Source: Tardiphaga robiniae (lineage in GTDB: Bacteria; Pseudomonadota; Alphaproteobacteria; Rhizobiales; Xanthobacteraceae). From it: a stretch of DNA of 64,000 bases. Positions within the stretch are counted from its first letter, which is position 1, and each line of letters begins with the position of its first letter. The translations under genes were made by a program, and so were the position numbers. Positions 10,190 to 18,913 of the stretch are shown piece after piece. The stretch is taken from contig NZ_JABMCJ010000094.1 of assembly GCF_013359755.1 (NCBI RefSeq), positions 434,001 through 498,000 on the forward strand. Direction: 5' to 3'. The notes below the pieces were generated by a model that worked only from the letters and a program-made list of their open reading frames with translations, did not search any database and was not told where the DNA came from.

Positions 10190-10720
10190 ATGGGCGCCAC
10201 TGCGGACGTGGATCCTCGCGCCTTCCGACAGGCGCTCGGACAGTTTGCCACCGGCGTCGCCGTGATCACGGCCGAAGCGGCCGATGGCCAGGCGATCGGC
10301 TTGACCATGAGTTCGTTCAACTCGGTCTCGGTGGACCCGCCGCTGATCCTGTTCTCGATCGACCGCAAGGCCTTCAGCCTCAAGGCGATGACCGAGGCCA
10401 AAGGTTATGCCGTGAACATCCTCGGCCGCGATCAGGAGCATCTGTCGAACAAGTTCGCCAGGGCGCTCGGCGACAAGTGGGCGGCGGTCGAACATACGCT
10501 GGGCCATGAGGCGGCGCCCCTGATCGCCGGCGCGCTCGCACACTTCGAATGTGCGCCATACGCGCAATATGACGGCGGGGACCATGTGATCTTCGTCGGC
10601 CGGGTGGTGAAGTTCAGCGCCTATCCGGCCAACGAGCCGTTGGTCTTCTTCCGTGGGGCCTATCGCAGCCTTGCAAGCACCGAGCGCAGCCCGGAATGGC
10701 CGCTGCCGATGCACTACTGA
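10190..10720 (+). CDS. flavin reductase, small component of a two-component monooxygenase
   Basis: A 176-residue flavin reductase domain protein (HpaC / flavoredoxin fold) that would supply reduced FAD or FMN to the oxygenase encoded next. Typical features are FRQALGQFATGVAVIT at the N terminus, MSSFNSVSVDPPLILFSID and the C-terminal region DHVIFVGRVV followed by FFRGAYRSL. Two ATG codons compete: AGGAG at 10179-10183 touches the first (10184) but is six bases from the second (10190), so 10190 is preferred. The HpaB-like gene follows after 51 bases. NADH or NADPH preference cannot be read from sequence. Confidence 0.88.
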   Translation: MGATADVDPRAFRQALGQFATGVAVITAEAADGQAIGLTMSSFNSVSVDPPLILFSIDRKAFSLKAMTEAKGYAVNILGRDQEHLSNKFARALGDKWAAVEHTLGHEAAPLIAGALAHFECAPYAQYDGGDHVIFVGRVVKFSAYPANEPLVFFRGAYRSLASTERSPEWPLPMHY

Positions 10721-10771
10721 AATAACGCACCTGAAAATGCTATCCATGACTGAAAGTGATCGAGGCAACCC

Positions 10772-12271
10772 ATGATCAAGACCGGCGAACAGCATATCGC
10801 GAGCCTGCGCGATGGCCGTGAAATCTATCTCGATGGCGAGCTGGTGGATGACGTGACCACCCATCCGGCGTTCCGGGGTGCGGTGGCCTCGATTGGGCGG
10901 ATGTTCGATTTCCAGAGCGCGCCGGAAAATCGCGAGCTGATGACTTTCGAGACCGAGACTGGCACCCGAGCCAACCGGATCTGGGAATTGCCCGGCAGCT
11001 ATGATGCGCTGGTCAATCGTCGCCGTGGCCTGGAGGCCTGGACCGAGCTGCATGCCGGCTTCATGGGCCGCGCGCCGGATCACGTCGCTTCCTGCATCGC
11101 CGGCATGTATATGGGCGTCGAGGTATTCGAGGCCTACGACAAGGATCGCGCGAAGGCGCTGGCGGATTACTATCGCTACGCCCGCGACAACGATCTTTAC
11201 CTCACTTATGTGATCATCAACCCGCAGGCCGACCGCTCCAAGAGCGCGGCCGAGCAGGCCGATCCGTTCCTGTCGGCGGGCGTAGTGTCGCGCGATGCCG
11301 AGGGCCTGACGATCCGTGGCGCCAAGATGTTGGCCACCGGCGGCATCATGGCGAACGAGGTGTTCGTCACCTGTATCCAGCCGCTGCAGCCCGGCGATGA
11401 GAAATATGCGGTGTCTTTCGCGGTTCCGATGAACACCAAGGGTCTGAAGGTTCTGTCGCGCAAGTCCTATGAAGCTGCGTCGCCGTCCGTGTTCGACAAT
11501 CCGCTGTCGAGCCGCTTCGATGAAAATGATGCCGTGCTGTACTTCGACGACGTGAAGGTGCCTTGGGATCGGGTGTTCATCGTCGATGACATCGCGATGT
11601 GCCAGAAGCAGTTCCACGCGACCCCGGCGCATGTGTATCAGAACTATCAGGCCATGATCCGGCTCTCGGTGAAGCTGCGCTTCCTGATCGGGATCGCGCA
11701 CCGGACCGCCGAGACCAACGGCATAGCCGGCTTCCCGCAGGTCAGGGAAATGCTCGGCCAACTCGCAGCCGAAGTGTCGATGGTCGAAGCCTTCGTCGTC
11801 GCGATGGAGACCAAGGGCACGCAGCGCGGCGCTCATTACGTGCCGGACCGGGCGATGCTGTATTCGGCACAGGTCCTCACCCAGCAGCTCTATTCCAAGG
11901 TCATCAACACGCTGCGCGAGCTCGCCGGCGGCGGCATGATCATGCTGCCGTCCTCGGTGAAGGATTTTGCCAATCCGGAATTGGCGCGTCTGATCGGCAA
12001 GACCCAGCAGTCCCCCGCGGCCAGCGCGACCGAGAAGGTCAAGTTTTACAAGCTGGCCTGGGACGCGGTCGGCTCCGAATTCGCCTCGCGTCACTCGCAA
12101 TACGAGATGTTTTTCGCCGGCGCGACCTTCGTCACCAAGGGCCATGCCTTCCGCACCTATGACTGGATGAGGTCGGCGGCGTTGCTCGACAAGATGCTGT
12201 CCAGCTATGACCTTGCCGATGAAGTCTCCACCTCAACGGCGCCGGCTGCCTCGCCGCGCGCTGTCGCTTGA
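10772..12271 (+). CDS. HpaB/PvcC-family FADH2-dependent monooxygenase, oxygenase component
   Basis: Large component of a group D two-component flavin monooxygenase (4-hydroxyphenylacetate 3-hydroxylase family), acyl-CoA-dehydrogenase fold, 499 residues as usual for the family. Recognisable stretches are YLTYVIINPQADRSKS, RDAEGLTIRGAKMLATGG, the flavin-site region NPLSSRFDENDAVLYFDDV and VPWDRVF, and the C-terminal ELAGGGMIMLPSS. Members hydroxylate or dechlorinate phenols ortho to the hydroxyl group; the substrate here is not determinable. It is followed 24 bases later by a cupin gene and preceded by its reductase, giving a compact catabolic cassette under probable MarR control. Confidence 0.88.
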   Translation: MIKTGEQHIASLRDGREIYLDGELVDDVTTHPAFRGAVASIGRMFDFQSAPENRELMTFETETGTRANRIWELPGSYDALVNRRRGLEAWTELHAGFMGRAPDHVASCIAGMYMGVEVFEAYDKDRAKALADYYRYARDNDLYLTYVIINPQADRSKSAAEQADPFLSAGVVSRDAEGLTIRGAKMLATGGIMANEVFVTCIQPLQPGDEKYAVSFAVPMNTKGLKVLSRKSYEAASPSVFDNPLSSRFDENDAVLYFDDVKVPWDRVFIVDDIAMCQKQFHATPAHVYQNYQAMIRLSVKLRFLIGIAHRTAETNGIAGFPQVREMLGQLAAEVSMVEAFVVAMETKGTQRGAHYVPDRAMLYSAQVLTQQLYSKVINTLRELAGGGMIMLPSSVKDFANPELARLIGKTQQSPAASATEKVKFYKLAWDAVGSEFASRHSQYEMFFAGATFVTKGHAFRTYDWMRSAALLDKMLSSYDLADEVSTSTAPAASPRAVA

Positions 12272-12295
12272 TCTGTCCCCTCAGGAACACTGACC

Positions 12296-12676
12296 ATGGC
12301 CATCAATAAACTTCACGATGAATTCCGCACCGTCGATATGTCTTCGGGATGGGAGACGCCCGCGGGCTATCCGGCCGGCATCCAGCAGAAGATCCTGTCG
12401 GGGGCGCTCGACGAAGTGAACAAGCGTGGCAGCCGCACCCGCCTGCTGCGCTTCGAGCCGGGCGTCTACACCACCGAGCCGTTCGTGCACGAATATTGGG
12501 AAGAAGTATTCCTGTTCACCGGCGACCTGATCGTCGGCAATGACAAGCAGGGCAATGGCGGCGAGTCCTTCAAGCCGAATACCTATGCCTGCCGTCCGCC
12601 CGGCGCCTATCACGGTCCGTTCAAGTCGGTCGGCGGCTGCGTGTTGATGGAAATCCACTATTTCGACCCGGCCTGA
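12296..12676 (+). CDS. cupin-domain protein of the monooxygenase cassette
   Basis: A 126-residue single-domain cupin. The first cupin motif is visible around residues 61-78 (TEPFVHEYWEEVFLFTGDL, with His and Glu metal ligands) and the second around RPPGAYHGPFKSVGG with a further His. It could be a small dioxygenase, an isomerase or a binding protein acting on the product of the monooxygenase; position only. AGGAAC upstream serves as ribosome binding site. Its 3' end overlaps the convergent NYN gene by 19 bases, which both translate the same DNA in opposite directions. Confidence 0.8.
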   Translation: MAINKLHDEFRTVDMSSGWETPAGYPAGIQQKILSGALDEVNKRGSRTRLLRFEPGVYTTEPFVHEYWEEVFLFTGDLIVGNDKQGNGGESFKPNTYACRPPGAYHGPFKSVGGCVLMEIHYFDPA

Positions 12677-13494
12677 GCCGTTTCGCGTCTCCTCCTGATG
12701 GCGGCGCGCTTTCTTTGTGGCGCGACCGCTGCTTCTTCGGAAGGTTTCTCCTCGGCCGGCGTGGCCGTCTTCGGTTTGATCCGAAGTCGCAAACGTCCGG
12801 TTGAGCCCTCTCCGACCTCGAATGTCTCCATTTTGCGCACCAGGTCGCTCAGCTTCTTAAAGCCGTAGGTGCGGACGTCAAAGTCGGACACGGTGTTCGG
12901 AAGTTGTTCTCCGACCCGGTCCAGATTGACCCAGCCGTCTTCGTTGCTCAGTTGGGATACCACCTTTTCCAGAATGGGAACTGCGGCAGCGGGGCTTTGC
13001 AAGGCTGCTGGTTTTGATGGTTGCTCTGTGCTTGCCGTTGCGCGTTCGGGTCTCAGGTTCTCCGTATAGATGAAGCGCCGGCACGCCTGCCGAAAACTCT
13101 CGGGTGTTTTCCGCGTGCCGAAGCCGTAGACGTCAGCGCCCTGCTCGCGGAGCCGTGAGGCGAGACGTGTGAAGTCGCTATCGGAGGACACCAGGCAAAA
13201 GCCGTCGAACCGCCCGCTATGCAGCAGGTCCATCGCGTCGATCACCAGCGCGATGTCGGACGAGTTCTTGCCCTTCGTGTAGGCGAACTGCTGATAAGGA
13301 TCGATGGCGTGCTTTTGCAGGATGTCGGCCCAAGATCTGAGCTGCGGACTTGAGAAGTCGCCGTAGATCCGGCGAACGCTGGCTTCGCCGAATTTGGAGA
13401 TTTCCTCGAACAAGCTGCCGGCAATCTGCGGAGACGTGTTGTCGGCATCGATCAGGACCGCGAAACGGGGCAAACGCTGCTGTGCGACGTTCAT
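12658..13494 (-). CDS. NYN-domain (LabA-like) putative RNase with C-terminal OST-HTH/LOTUS domain
   Basis: A 278-residue protein. Residues 10-150 form a NYN/PIN-like nuclease domain: VLIDADN with Asp16, Asp18 and Asn19, NSSDIALVIDAMDLL, and LVSSDSDFTRLASRLREQG hold the metal-binding acidic residues. After a Pro/Ala/Ser linker, residues about 180-245 match the OST-HTH (LOTUS) RNA-binding domain, ending in GRLRLRIKP. A lysine/arginine-rich tail follows. The ATG at 13494 has AGAGG six bases ahead; an in-frame TTG at 13500 overlaps that signal. The gene is divergent from rnd, another ribonuclease gene. RNA is the likely target; a specific substrate is not known. Confidence 0.85.
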   Translation of the reverse strand: MNVAQQRLPRFAVLIDADNTSPQIAGSLFEEISKFGEASVRRIYGDFSSPQLRSWADILQKHAIDPYQQFAYTKGKNSSDIALVIDAMDLLHSGRFDGFCLVSSDSDFTRLASRLREQGADVYGFGTRKTPESFRQACRRFIYTENLRPERATASTEQPSKPAALQSPAAAVPILEKVVSQLSNEDGWVNLDRVGEQLPNTVSDFDVRTYGFKKLSDLVRKMETFEVGEGSTGRLRLRIKPKTATPAEEKPSEEAAVAPQRKRAAIRRRRETAQAGSK

Positions 13495-13656
13495 CTGCAA
13501 CCTCTGCCCGCTGGATGAATGGCCCGCTCAGTCTGTCAGCTTTTTGCTGCAGGCGAAACATGCCTGGGGGAGCGTATCTCTCGTCAGCCCGGCCATTGCG
13601 CGGTAAAGTCACCCAAATCCCGCGAATCGCGGGCGCTGAAAGAGGCAATTGAGACC

Positions 13657-14271
13657 ATGACCATCCGCCTGCATCGCGGCGATCTGCCGGATTTGAGCCG
13701 TTACACCGATTCGGTTGCGATCGACACCGAGACCATGGGTCTCAATCCGCATCGCGACCGGCTATGCGTGGTGCAGCTTTCGCCCGGCGATGGAAGCGCT
13801 GATGTCGTGCAGATCCCGATGGGCCATACGGACGCGCCGAACCTGAAGAAGCTGCTCGGCGATCCCAAGGTGACCAAGATCTTTCACTTTGCGCGGTTCG
13901 ATCTCGCCGCTCTCTACAATGCGCTCGGCGTCATGCCCGAGCCGGTCTATTGCACCAAGATCGCCTCCCGCCTGTGCCGCACCTATACCGACAGGCATGG
14001 TCTCAAGGACCTGGTCCGCGAAGTCCTCGGCGTCGATCTGTCGAAGCAGCAGCAGTCGAGCGACTGGGGCAGTCAGACTCTCAGCGAGGCCCAGCTATCC
14101 TACGCGGCATCGGACGTGCTGCATCTGCATGGGCTGCGCGAACGGCTGAACGTCATGCTGGCGCGGGAGGGCCGCACCGAGCTGGCGCAGGCCTGTTTTG
14201 ACTTCCTCCCGACCCGGGCCAAACTCGACCTGTCGGGTTGGGAAAACGAGGACATTTTCGCTCATTCGTGA
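13657..14271 (+). CDS. rnd: ribonuclease D, short form
   Basis: A 204-residue DEDDy 3'-5' exonuclease. The catalytic motifs are visible: DTETMGL (Exo I, Asp and Glu), the KIFHFARFDLAAL segment (Exo II) and YAASDVLHLHGL (Exo III, Tyr and Asp). It lacks the HRDC domains of the E. coli enzyme, as usual for alphaproteobacterial short forms. Upstream in-frame codons to 13519 exist, but homology starts at MTIRLHRGDLPDL and ATG 13657 follows GAGGCAATTGAGACC. Acts in 3' maturation of stable RNAs by family. It lies just upstream of the lpt genes, in the same direction. Confidence 0.92.
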   Translation: MTIRLHRGDLPDLSRYTDSVAIDTETMGLNPHRDRLCVVQLSPGDGSADVVQIPMGHTDAPNLKKLLGDPKVTKIFHFARFDLAALYNALGVMPEPVYCTKIASRLCRTYTDRHGLKDLVREVLGVDLSKQQQSSDWGSQTLSEAQLSYAASDVLHLHGLRERLNVMLAREGRTELAQACFDFLPTRAKLDLSGWENEDIFAHS

Positions 14272-14446
14272 CCGGCCTGCGGCGAAGTGACTTTCTGAAA
14301 CAGTTCAGGATCCCTCCCGCCGCGTTTCGGTCATACTCCTCGTTCTGGTGGGCGGGGCTGCAAACCGGTGCATTTCAGCGTAGACTGGCGCCGGTTTGGC
14401 AGGCCTTTCGGTGTGGCCCTTTTTGGCATGGCCCGTTGGAGCGACG

Positions 14447-15196
14447 GTGAGTTCAGTTCAGATTCCCAGCTATCAGGCGGGCATGGATGCGCGGTTCAGG
14501 GCCGCGGCACGCCATAGCCGTCTGGTGCGTCTGCTGCGGATTGCTGTCCCTGCCGTCGTGATCCTGTCGATGGCGGCAATTGTCGGCGTGTCGATCTTCA
14601 ATCCGTTCCGGATCCTCGCCAAATTGCCGCTCGACATGGGCAATCTGGTCGTTTCGGGGACCAAGATCACCATGGAGACACCGCATCTGGCCGGATTCTC
14701 GCCGGACGGACGGCCCTATGAGTTGTGGGCCAAGGCCGCGACGCAGGATCTGACGGATCCCGACAATGTCGAACTAACGACCTTGCGCGCCAAGGTGATG
14801 ATGGAAGACAAGTCGACGATGACGATGGATGCCCGCACCGGGAAGTTCAATTCGAAATCACAGATGCTCTATCTGTATCAGGACATTTTCCTGCAAACGA
14901 CGACCGGCTACGAAGCCAAGCTGACACAGGCGAACATTGATATTGCCAATGGCACGGTCACGTCGGACGAACCGGTCGATGTCAAACTTCTCAACGGCAC
15001 TTTGCTCGGGCAACGGATGCGCATCACGGAACACGGTGAGCTGGTTAGGTTCGAGGGCGGTGTGTCGATGAACCTGAAGATGGACCCGCCTTCGCCGGAC
15101 GCTTCGGCTCAGCCTGAGACCGTGGCGGAGCCCGAAGCCGCGCCGGAGCCCGTGAAACCGCGGGCCGCCAACGGCAAGCGCCCCAACGCGAAATGA
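14447..15196 (+). CDS. lptC: LPS export ABC transporter periplasmic protein LptC
   Basis: Inner-membrane anchored bridge protein of the lipopolysaccharide transport (Lpt) machine. The 249-residue protein has one membrane helix at about 29-52 (LLRIAVPAVVILSMAAIVGV) and a periplasmic LptC/OstA-like beta-jellyroll (YELWAKAATQDL, TMTMDARTGKFNSKSQMLYLY), then a Pro/Ala/Glu-rich C-terminal tail. GTG at 14447 follows GGAG at good spacing; ATG codons farther upstream in frame lack a signal. It overlaps lptA by four bases (ATGA). Confidence 0.9.
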   Translation: MSSVQIPSYQAGMDARFRAAARHSRLVRLLRIAVPAVVILSMAAIVGVSIFNPFRILAKLPLDMGNLVVSGTKITMETPHLAGFSPDGRPYELWAKAATQDLTDPDNVELTTLRAKVMMEDKSTMTMDARTGKFNSKSQMLYLYQDIFLQTTTGYEAKLTQANIDIANGTVTSDEPVDVKLLNGTLLGQRMRITEHGELVRFEGGVSMNLKMDPPSPDASAQPETVAEPEAAPEPVKPRAANGKRPNAK

Positions 15197-15873
15197 ATGT
15201 GATGATTTTTCCCGTCAGTAATGTCCGATTCCGCGGGGTGACCGGCGCTGCGATCGCCGTGCTCGTGCTGGCTTTCACAGCCGATGCAAATGCGCAGAGC
15301 GCGGTGCAGGGTGTGCCGAATGCCATGCAGGGCTTCTCGCAGAATCGCGATCAGCCTATCCAGATCGAGGCCGCATCGCTGGAAATGCGCGACAAGAAAA
15401 AGGAAGCGACCTTCGCAGGCGATGTGAAGGTCGTGCAGGGCGATACCACGATGAAGTCGAAGACTCTTGTGGTCTTCTATGACGGCGGCGGCTCCGCGAA
15501 CGAGCCGGCGGCCAAGGCTGCGCCCAAGGCGCCGATCAAGGCGGCGCAGCCCGGCCCTGGCGGCTCGTCGGCGATCAAGCGACTTGAAGCGCGCGGCGGG
15601 GTCATCGTCACCCAGAAAGATCAGGTTGTCACCGGCGAGACGGCGGTGTTCGACACCCGGACCAATCTCGTCACCATGCAGGGCAATGTTGTGCTCACCC
15701 AGGGCAAGAATGTGCTGCGCGGCGATCGTCTGACCGTGGATATGACCACGGGCACCTCACGCGTCGAATCCAACAGCGGCAGGGTCCAGGGCATGTTCGA
15801 GTCGTCCGGCCAGAAGGGTGGCGGGGGCCCGACCTCGATCATACCCGGGCCTGGAGGCGGAAAACCCAAGTAA
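15193..15873 (+). CDS. lptA: LPS transport periplasmic protein LptA
   Basis: Periplasmic OstA-domain protein that forms the bridge carrying LPS to the outer membrane. A signal peptide (about residues 1-35, ending ADANAQS) precedes the repetitive beta-strand domain: QPIQIEAASLEMRDKKKEAT, FAGDVKVVQGDTTMKSKTL, VVTGETAVFDTRTN, GNVVLTQGKNVLRGDRLTVD. A Pro/Ala/Lys-rich insertion (about 95-120) and a Gly/Pro-rich tail are lineage features. Translationally coupled to lptC; lptB follows after 197 bases. Confidence 0.92.
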   Translation: MNVMIFPVSNVRFRGVTGAAIAVLVLAFTADANAQSAVQGVPNAMQGFSQNRDQPIQIEAASLEMRDKKKEATFAGDVKVVQGDTTMKSKTLVVFYDGGGSANEPAAKAAPKAPIKAAQPGPGGSSAIKRLEARGGVIVTQKDQVVTGETAVFDTRTNLVTMQGNVVLTQGKNVLRGDRLTVDMTTGTSRVESNSGRVQGMFESSGQKGGGGPTSIIPGPGGGKPK

Positions 15874-16070
15874 CTCGAAGGGTTTGCCGATATAGACGAG
15901 CCGGATCCGGTTGAATCTGGCTGCGTAACCCGTTATCGCCATTGTTTTAATCGACATGGAAGGCTTGGCGTTCGGCTGGGCAAGGGACATCTAGTCCGCC
16001 ATGCTGTTCCCAGTGATCGAACATGCCGCGACCTGGCGCGGATGACGTTTAAAGGCTGATCGAAGCGCGA

Positions 16071-17087
16071 ATGGTTGATTTCCTCGGCATGTTCCGTCGG
16101 CGCGCTCCAAAACGCGGTCCGCAGGGTTTTGCGCGGTCGCCGGTCGACATCACGGCGCTCGGCGACAGCATGGGCGACATGCTGGGCAATCCCAGCCGTG
16201 AGGCGCCGCCACTCGCGCGGACCGCCCCGGCCGATACGCCCCAGGTTCCGCAGGCCCGGGGGGAGACGCCGCGTGCCCCACAGCCTGCGCCGGCCCGCCG
16301 TCCGGACAAGGCGCCGCCGCGGCCCCGGACCAACGGCGCCGCCGCGCCAAAAGCGACCCCGCGCGCGGGTTATCTGGCCGTCCATAATGTGAAAAAGAGC
16401 TTCGGTTCACGCCAGGTTACCCGCGGCGTCAGCATTTATGTTCGCCGCGGCGAGGCCGTCGGTCTGCTCGGACCGAACGGCGCCGGCAAGACCACAGTGT
16501 TCTACATGATCACCGGCCTGATCAAGCCCGACAGCGGGGCCATTGAGCTTGACGGCCACGACGTCACCCAGCTGCCGATGTATCAACGTGCGCGCCTCGG
16601 CATCGGCTATCTGCCGCAGGAAGCCTCGATTTTTCGCGGCCTCACGGTCGAGCAGAACATCCGTGCGGTGCTGGAGGTCGTCGAGCCCAGCCGCAAGAAA
16701 CGCGAGCGCGAGCTCGACGGGCTGCTCGAAGAGTTCAACATCCAGAGACTGCGCAAGTCGCCGTCGATCGCGCTGTCCGGCGGTGAGCGCCGCCGCGTTG
16801 AAATTGCGCGCGCGCTGGCGACGCGGCCGAATTACATGCTGCTCGACGAGCCCTTTGCCGGCATCGACCCGATTGCCGTGGGGGATATTCAGGACCTGGT
16901 CCGTCACCTGACCAATCGCGGCATCGGCGTGCTCATCACCGACCACAACGTGCGCGAAACGCTGGGGCTGACAGACCGCGCCTACATCGTCTATGCTGGT
17001 GAAATCCTGACGGAAGGATCTCCTGAGGAGATCGTGGCTGACCCGGACGTGCGTCGGCTTTACCTTGGCGAGGAATTCCGCCTCTAG
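16071..17087 (+). CDS. lptB: LPS export ABC transporter ATP-binding protein LptB, with N-terminal extension
   Basis: ATPase that powers LPS extraction by LptFG. The ABC domain occupies residues about 101-338: Walker [10 protein letters not shown] (134-142), Q loop YLPQEAS, signature [15 protein letters not shown], Walker [14 protein letters not shown] and the switch His in ITDHNV. Ahead of it is a 100-residue low-complexity segment rich in Pro, Ala and Arg that E. coli LptB (241 residues) lacks. The start is uncertain because the ribosome binding site of ATG 16071 is weak, but the reading frame stays open and the N-terminal [13 protein letters not shown] looks translated. Precedes rpoN as in many proteobacteria. 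Confidence 0.92.
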   Translation: MVDFLGMFRRRAPKRGPQGFARSPVDITALGDSMGDMLGNPSREAPPLARTAPADTPQVPQARGETPRAPQPAPARRPDKAPPRPRTNGAAAPKATPRAGYLAVHNVKKSFGSRQVTRGVSIYVRRGEAVGLLGPNGAGKTTVFYMITGLIKPDSGAIELDGHDVTQLPMYQRARLGIGYLPQEASIFRGLTVEQNIRAVLEVVEPSRKKRERELDGLLEEFNIQRLRKSPSIALSGGERRRVEIARALATRPNYMLLDEPFAGIDPIAVGDIQDLVRHLTNRGIGVLITDHNVRETLGLTDRAYIVYAGEILTEGSPEEIVADPDVRRLYLGEEFRL

Positions 17088-17177
17088 ACCAAATTTACAA
17101 TTCGTCAAGCCGTGTACATCAGGCCGGGAAAGAGATAAGCAAGAAACGGACCAACTTTTGGATCGGTTTTTGCCTCC

Positions 17178-18854
17178 ATGGCGCTGACGCAGAGACTAGA
17201 GTTCCGGCAATCCCAGTCGCTGGTGATGACGCCGCAGCTGATGCAGGCCATCAAGCTCCTGCAGCTGTCGAATCTCGATCTCGCAACCTTTGTCGAAGAT
17301 GAACTGGAGCGCAATCCGCTGCTGGAACGCGCCAGCGACGGTCCTGAGCCGCCAGTGGCCGGCGAGGCCAGCCCCGAGCGCAGCGAGTTTTCGAGCCAGG
17401 ACGAGGCGGGCTATGCCTCCGGCCACGACGATGGCGGCGACCATTCCGATTTTTCCGATCGTTCAGGCGGCGACAGCTTCGATGCGCCGGCGCCCGACGA
17501 GTGGATGAACCGCGAGCTCGGCACCCGCGCCGAGATCGAGCAGACCCTGGACACTGGGCTGGACAACGTCTTCTCCGAAGAGCCTGCAGAGGCCGCTGCA
17601 CGCAACGCGCAGGACGCAGCCCCGACCGCCTATACCGAATGGGGCGGCGGCGCCTCCAACGACGACAGCTACAATCTCGAGGCCTTCGTTGCCGCGGAAG
17701 TGACTCTCGGCAGCCATCTCGCCGAACAGCTCTCGGTGGCGTTCTCGTCGCCCGCGCAGCGCATGATCGGTCAGTATCTGATCGATCTCGTCGATGAGGC
17801 CGGCTACCTGCCACAAGATCTCGGCGACGTGCATGAGCGGCTGGGCGCCTCTGTAGACGATGTCCAAAGCGTTCTCGGTGCGTTGCAGAAATTCGATCCG
17901 CCGGGTGTCTGCGCGCGCAGTCTCAGCGAATGTCTCGCAATCCAGTTGCGTGAACAGAACCGTTACGACCCCGCGATGCAGGCATTGGTCGAGCATCTCG
18001 ATCTCCTGGCCAAGCGCGACATCGGCAATCTCAGAAAAATCTGCGGCGTCGACGACGAAGATCTGACCGACATGATCGGCGAGATTCGCAGGCTCGATCC
18101 GAAGCCCGGTCTGAAGTTTGGCTCGGCGCGAACACAGACCGTGGTGCCTGATGTCTATGTGCGGCCGGGTCCTGATGGCGGCTGGCATGTCGAGTTGAAC
18201 AGCGACACGCTGCCGCGCGTTCTCGTGAACCAGGTTTATTATTCCGAATTGTCGAAAACGATCCGCAAGGATGGTGACAAGTCGTACTTCACTGATTGTC
18301 TACAAAATGCGACCTGGTTGGTGCGTGCGCTCGATCAGCGCGCGCGTACTATCCTAAAGGTTGCGACCGAGATCGTCCGGCAACAGGATGGCTTCTTCAC
18401 GCAGGGTGTTGCGCATCTTCGGCCGCTGAATCTCAAGGCGGTTGCTGATGCCATTCAAATGCATGAATCGACGGTGTCGCGCGTTACCGCCAATAAATAC
18501 ATGGCGACAAATCGCGGCAGCTTTGAATTGAAATACTTCTTTACGGCATCGATAGCGTCGGCTGATGGTGGCGAAGCGCATTCGGCTGAAGCGGTGCGAC
18601 ATCACATCAAGCAATTGATTGATGGAGAAAGTCCTTCTCTTATTCTTTCGGACGACACGATCGTGGAACGCTTGCGCGAAGCCGGAATTGATATCGCGCG
18701 CCGTACCGTTGCCAAATACCGTGAAGCCATGCGTATCCCGTCTTCAGTTCAGCGCCGGCGCGACAAGCAGAGTATGCTCGGCAATGCACTCACGGCACCC
18801 GCCACTCCGTCCGATAGGGCACCCGACCGATCCCGCGACACTGCACCAGCTTGA
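17178..18854 (+). CDS. rpoN: RNA polymerase sigma-54 factor
   Basis: Alternative sigma factor for -24/-12 promoters (nitrogen assimilation, C4-dicarboxylate transport and others). The 558-residue protein has region I (QSLVMTPQLMQAIKLLQLSN, residues 14-33), an acidic region II of about 90 residues, the core-binding and HTH regions (MHESTVSRVTANKYMATNRG), and the RpoN box ARRTVAKYRE at 507-516. A 35-residue polar tail follows the box. It starts 90 bases after lptB and is followed 59 bases later by hpf. From about 18230 on, A/T-rich codons are noticeably more common than in the first half. Confidence 0.97.
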   Translation: MALTQRLEFRQSQSLVMTPQLMQAIKLLQLSNLDLATFVEDELERNPLLERASDGPEPPVAGEASPERSEFSSQDEAGYASGHDDGGDHSDFSDRSGGDSFDAPAPDEWMNRELGTRAEIEQTLDTGLDNVFSEEPAEAAARNAQDAAPTAYTEWGGGASNDDSYNLEAFVAAEVTLGSHLAEQLSVAFSSPAQRMIGQYLIDLVDEAGYLPQDLGDVHERLGASVDDVQSVLGALQKFDPPGVCARSLSECLAIQLREQNRYDPAMQALVEHLDLLAKRDIGNLRKICGVDDEDLTDMIGEIRRLDPKPGLKFGSARTQTVVPDVYVRPGPDGGWHVELNSDTLPRVLVNQVYYSELSKTIRKDGDKSYFTDCLQNATWLVRALDQRARTILKVATEIVRQQDGFFTQGVAHLRPLNLKAVADAIQMHESTVSRVTANKYMATNRGSFELKYFFTASIASADGGEAHSAEAVRHHIKQLIDGESPSLILSDDTIVERLREAGIDIARRTVAKYREAMRIPSSVQRRRDKQSMLGNALTAPATPSDRAPDRSRDTAPA

Positions 18855-18913
18855 TTGCACTCCCGTGGAAACGGGATACTGTCGGTTCAAGGCAGAAGAA
18901 TCGAGGCATCAGC

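Noticed and set aside
15193-15873. CRISPR-like or tandem DNA repeats in the Pro/Ala-rich parts of lptA and lptB
   Set aside because: The repetition is low-complexity coding sequence without regular spacers.
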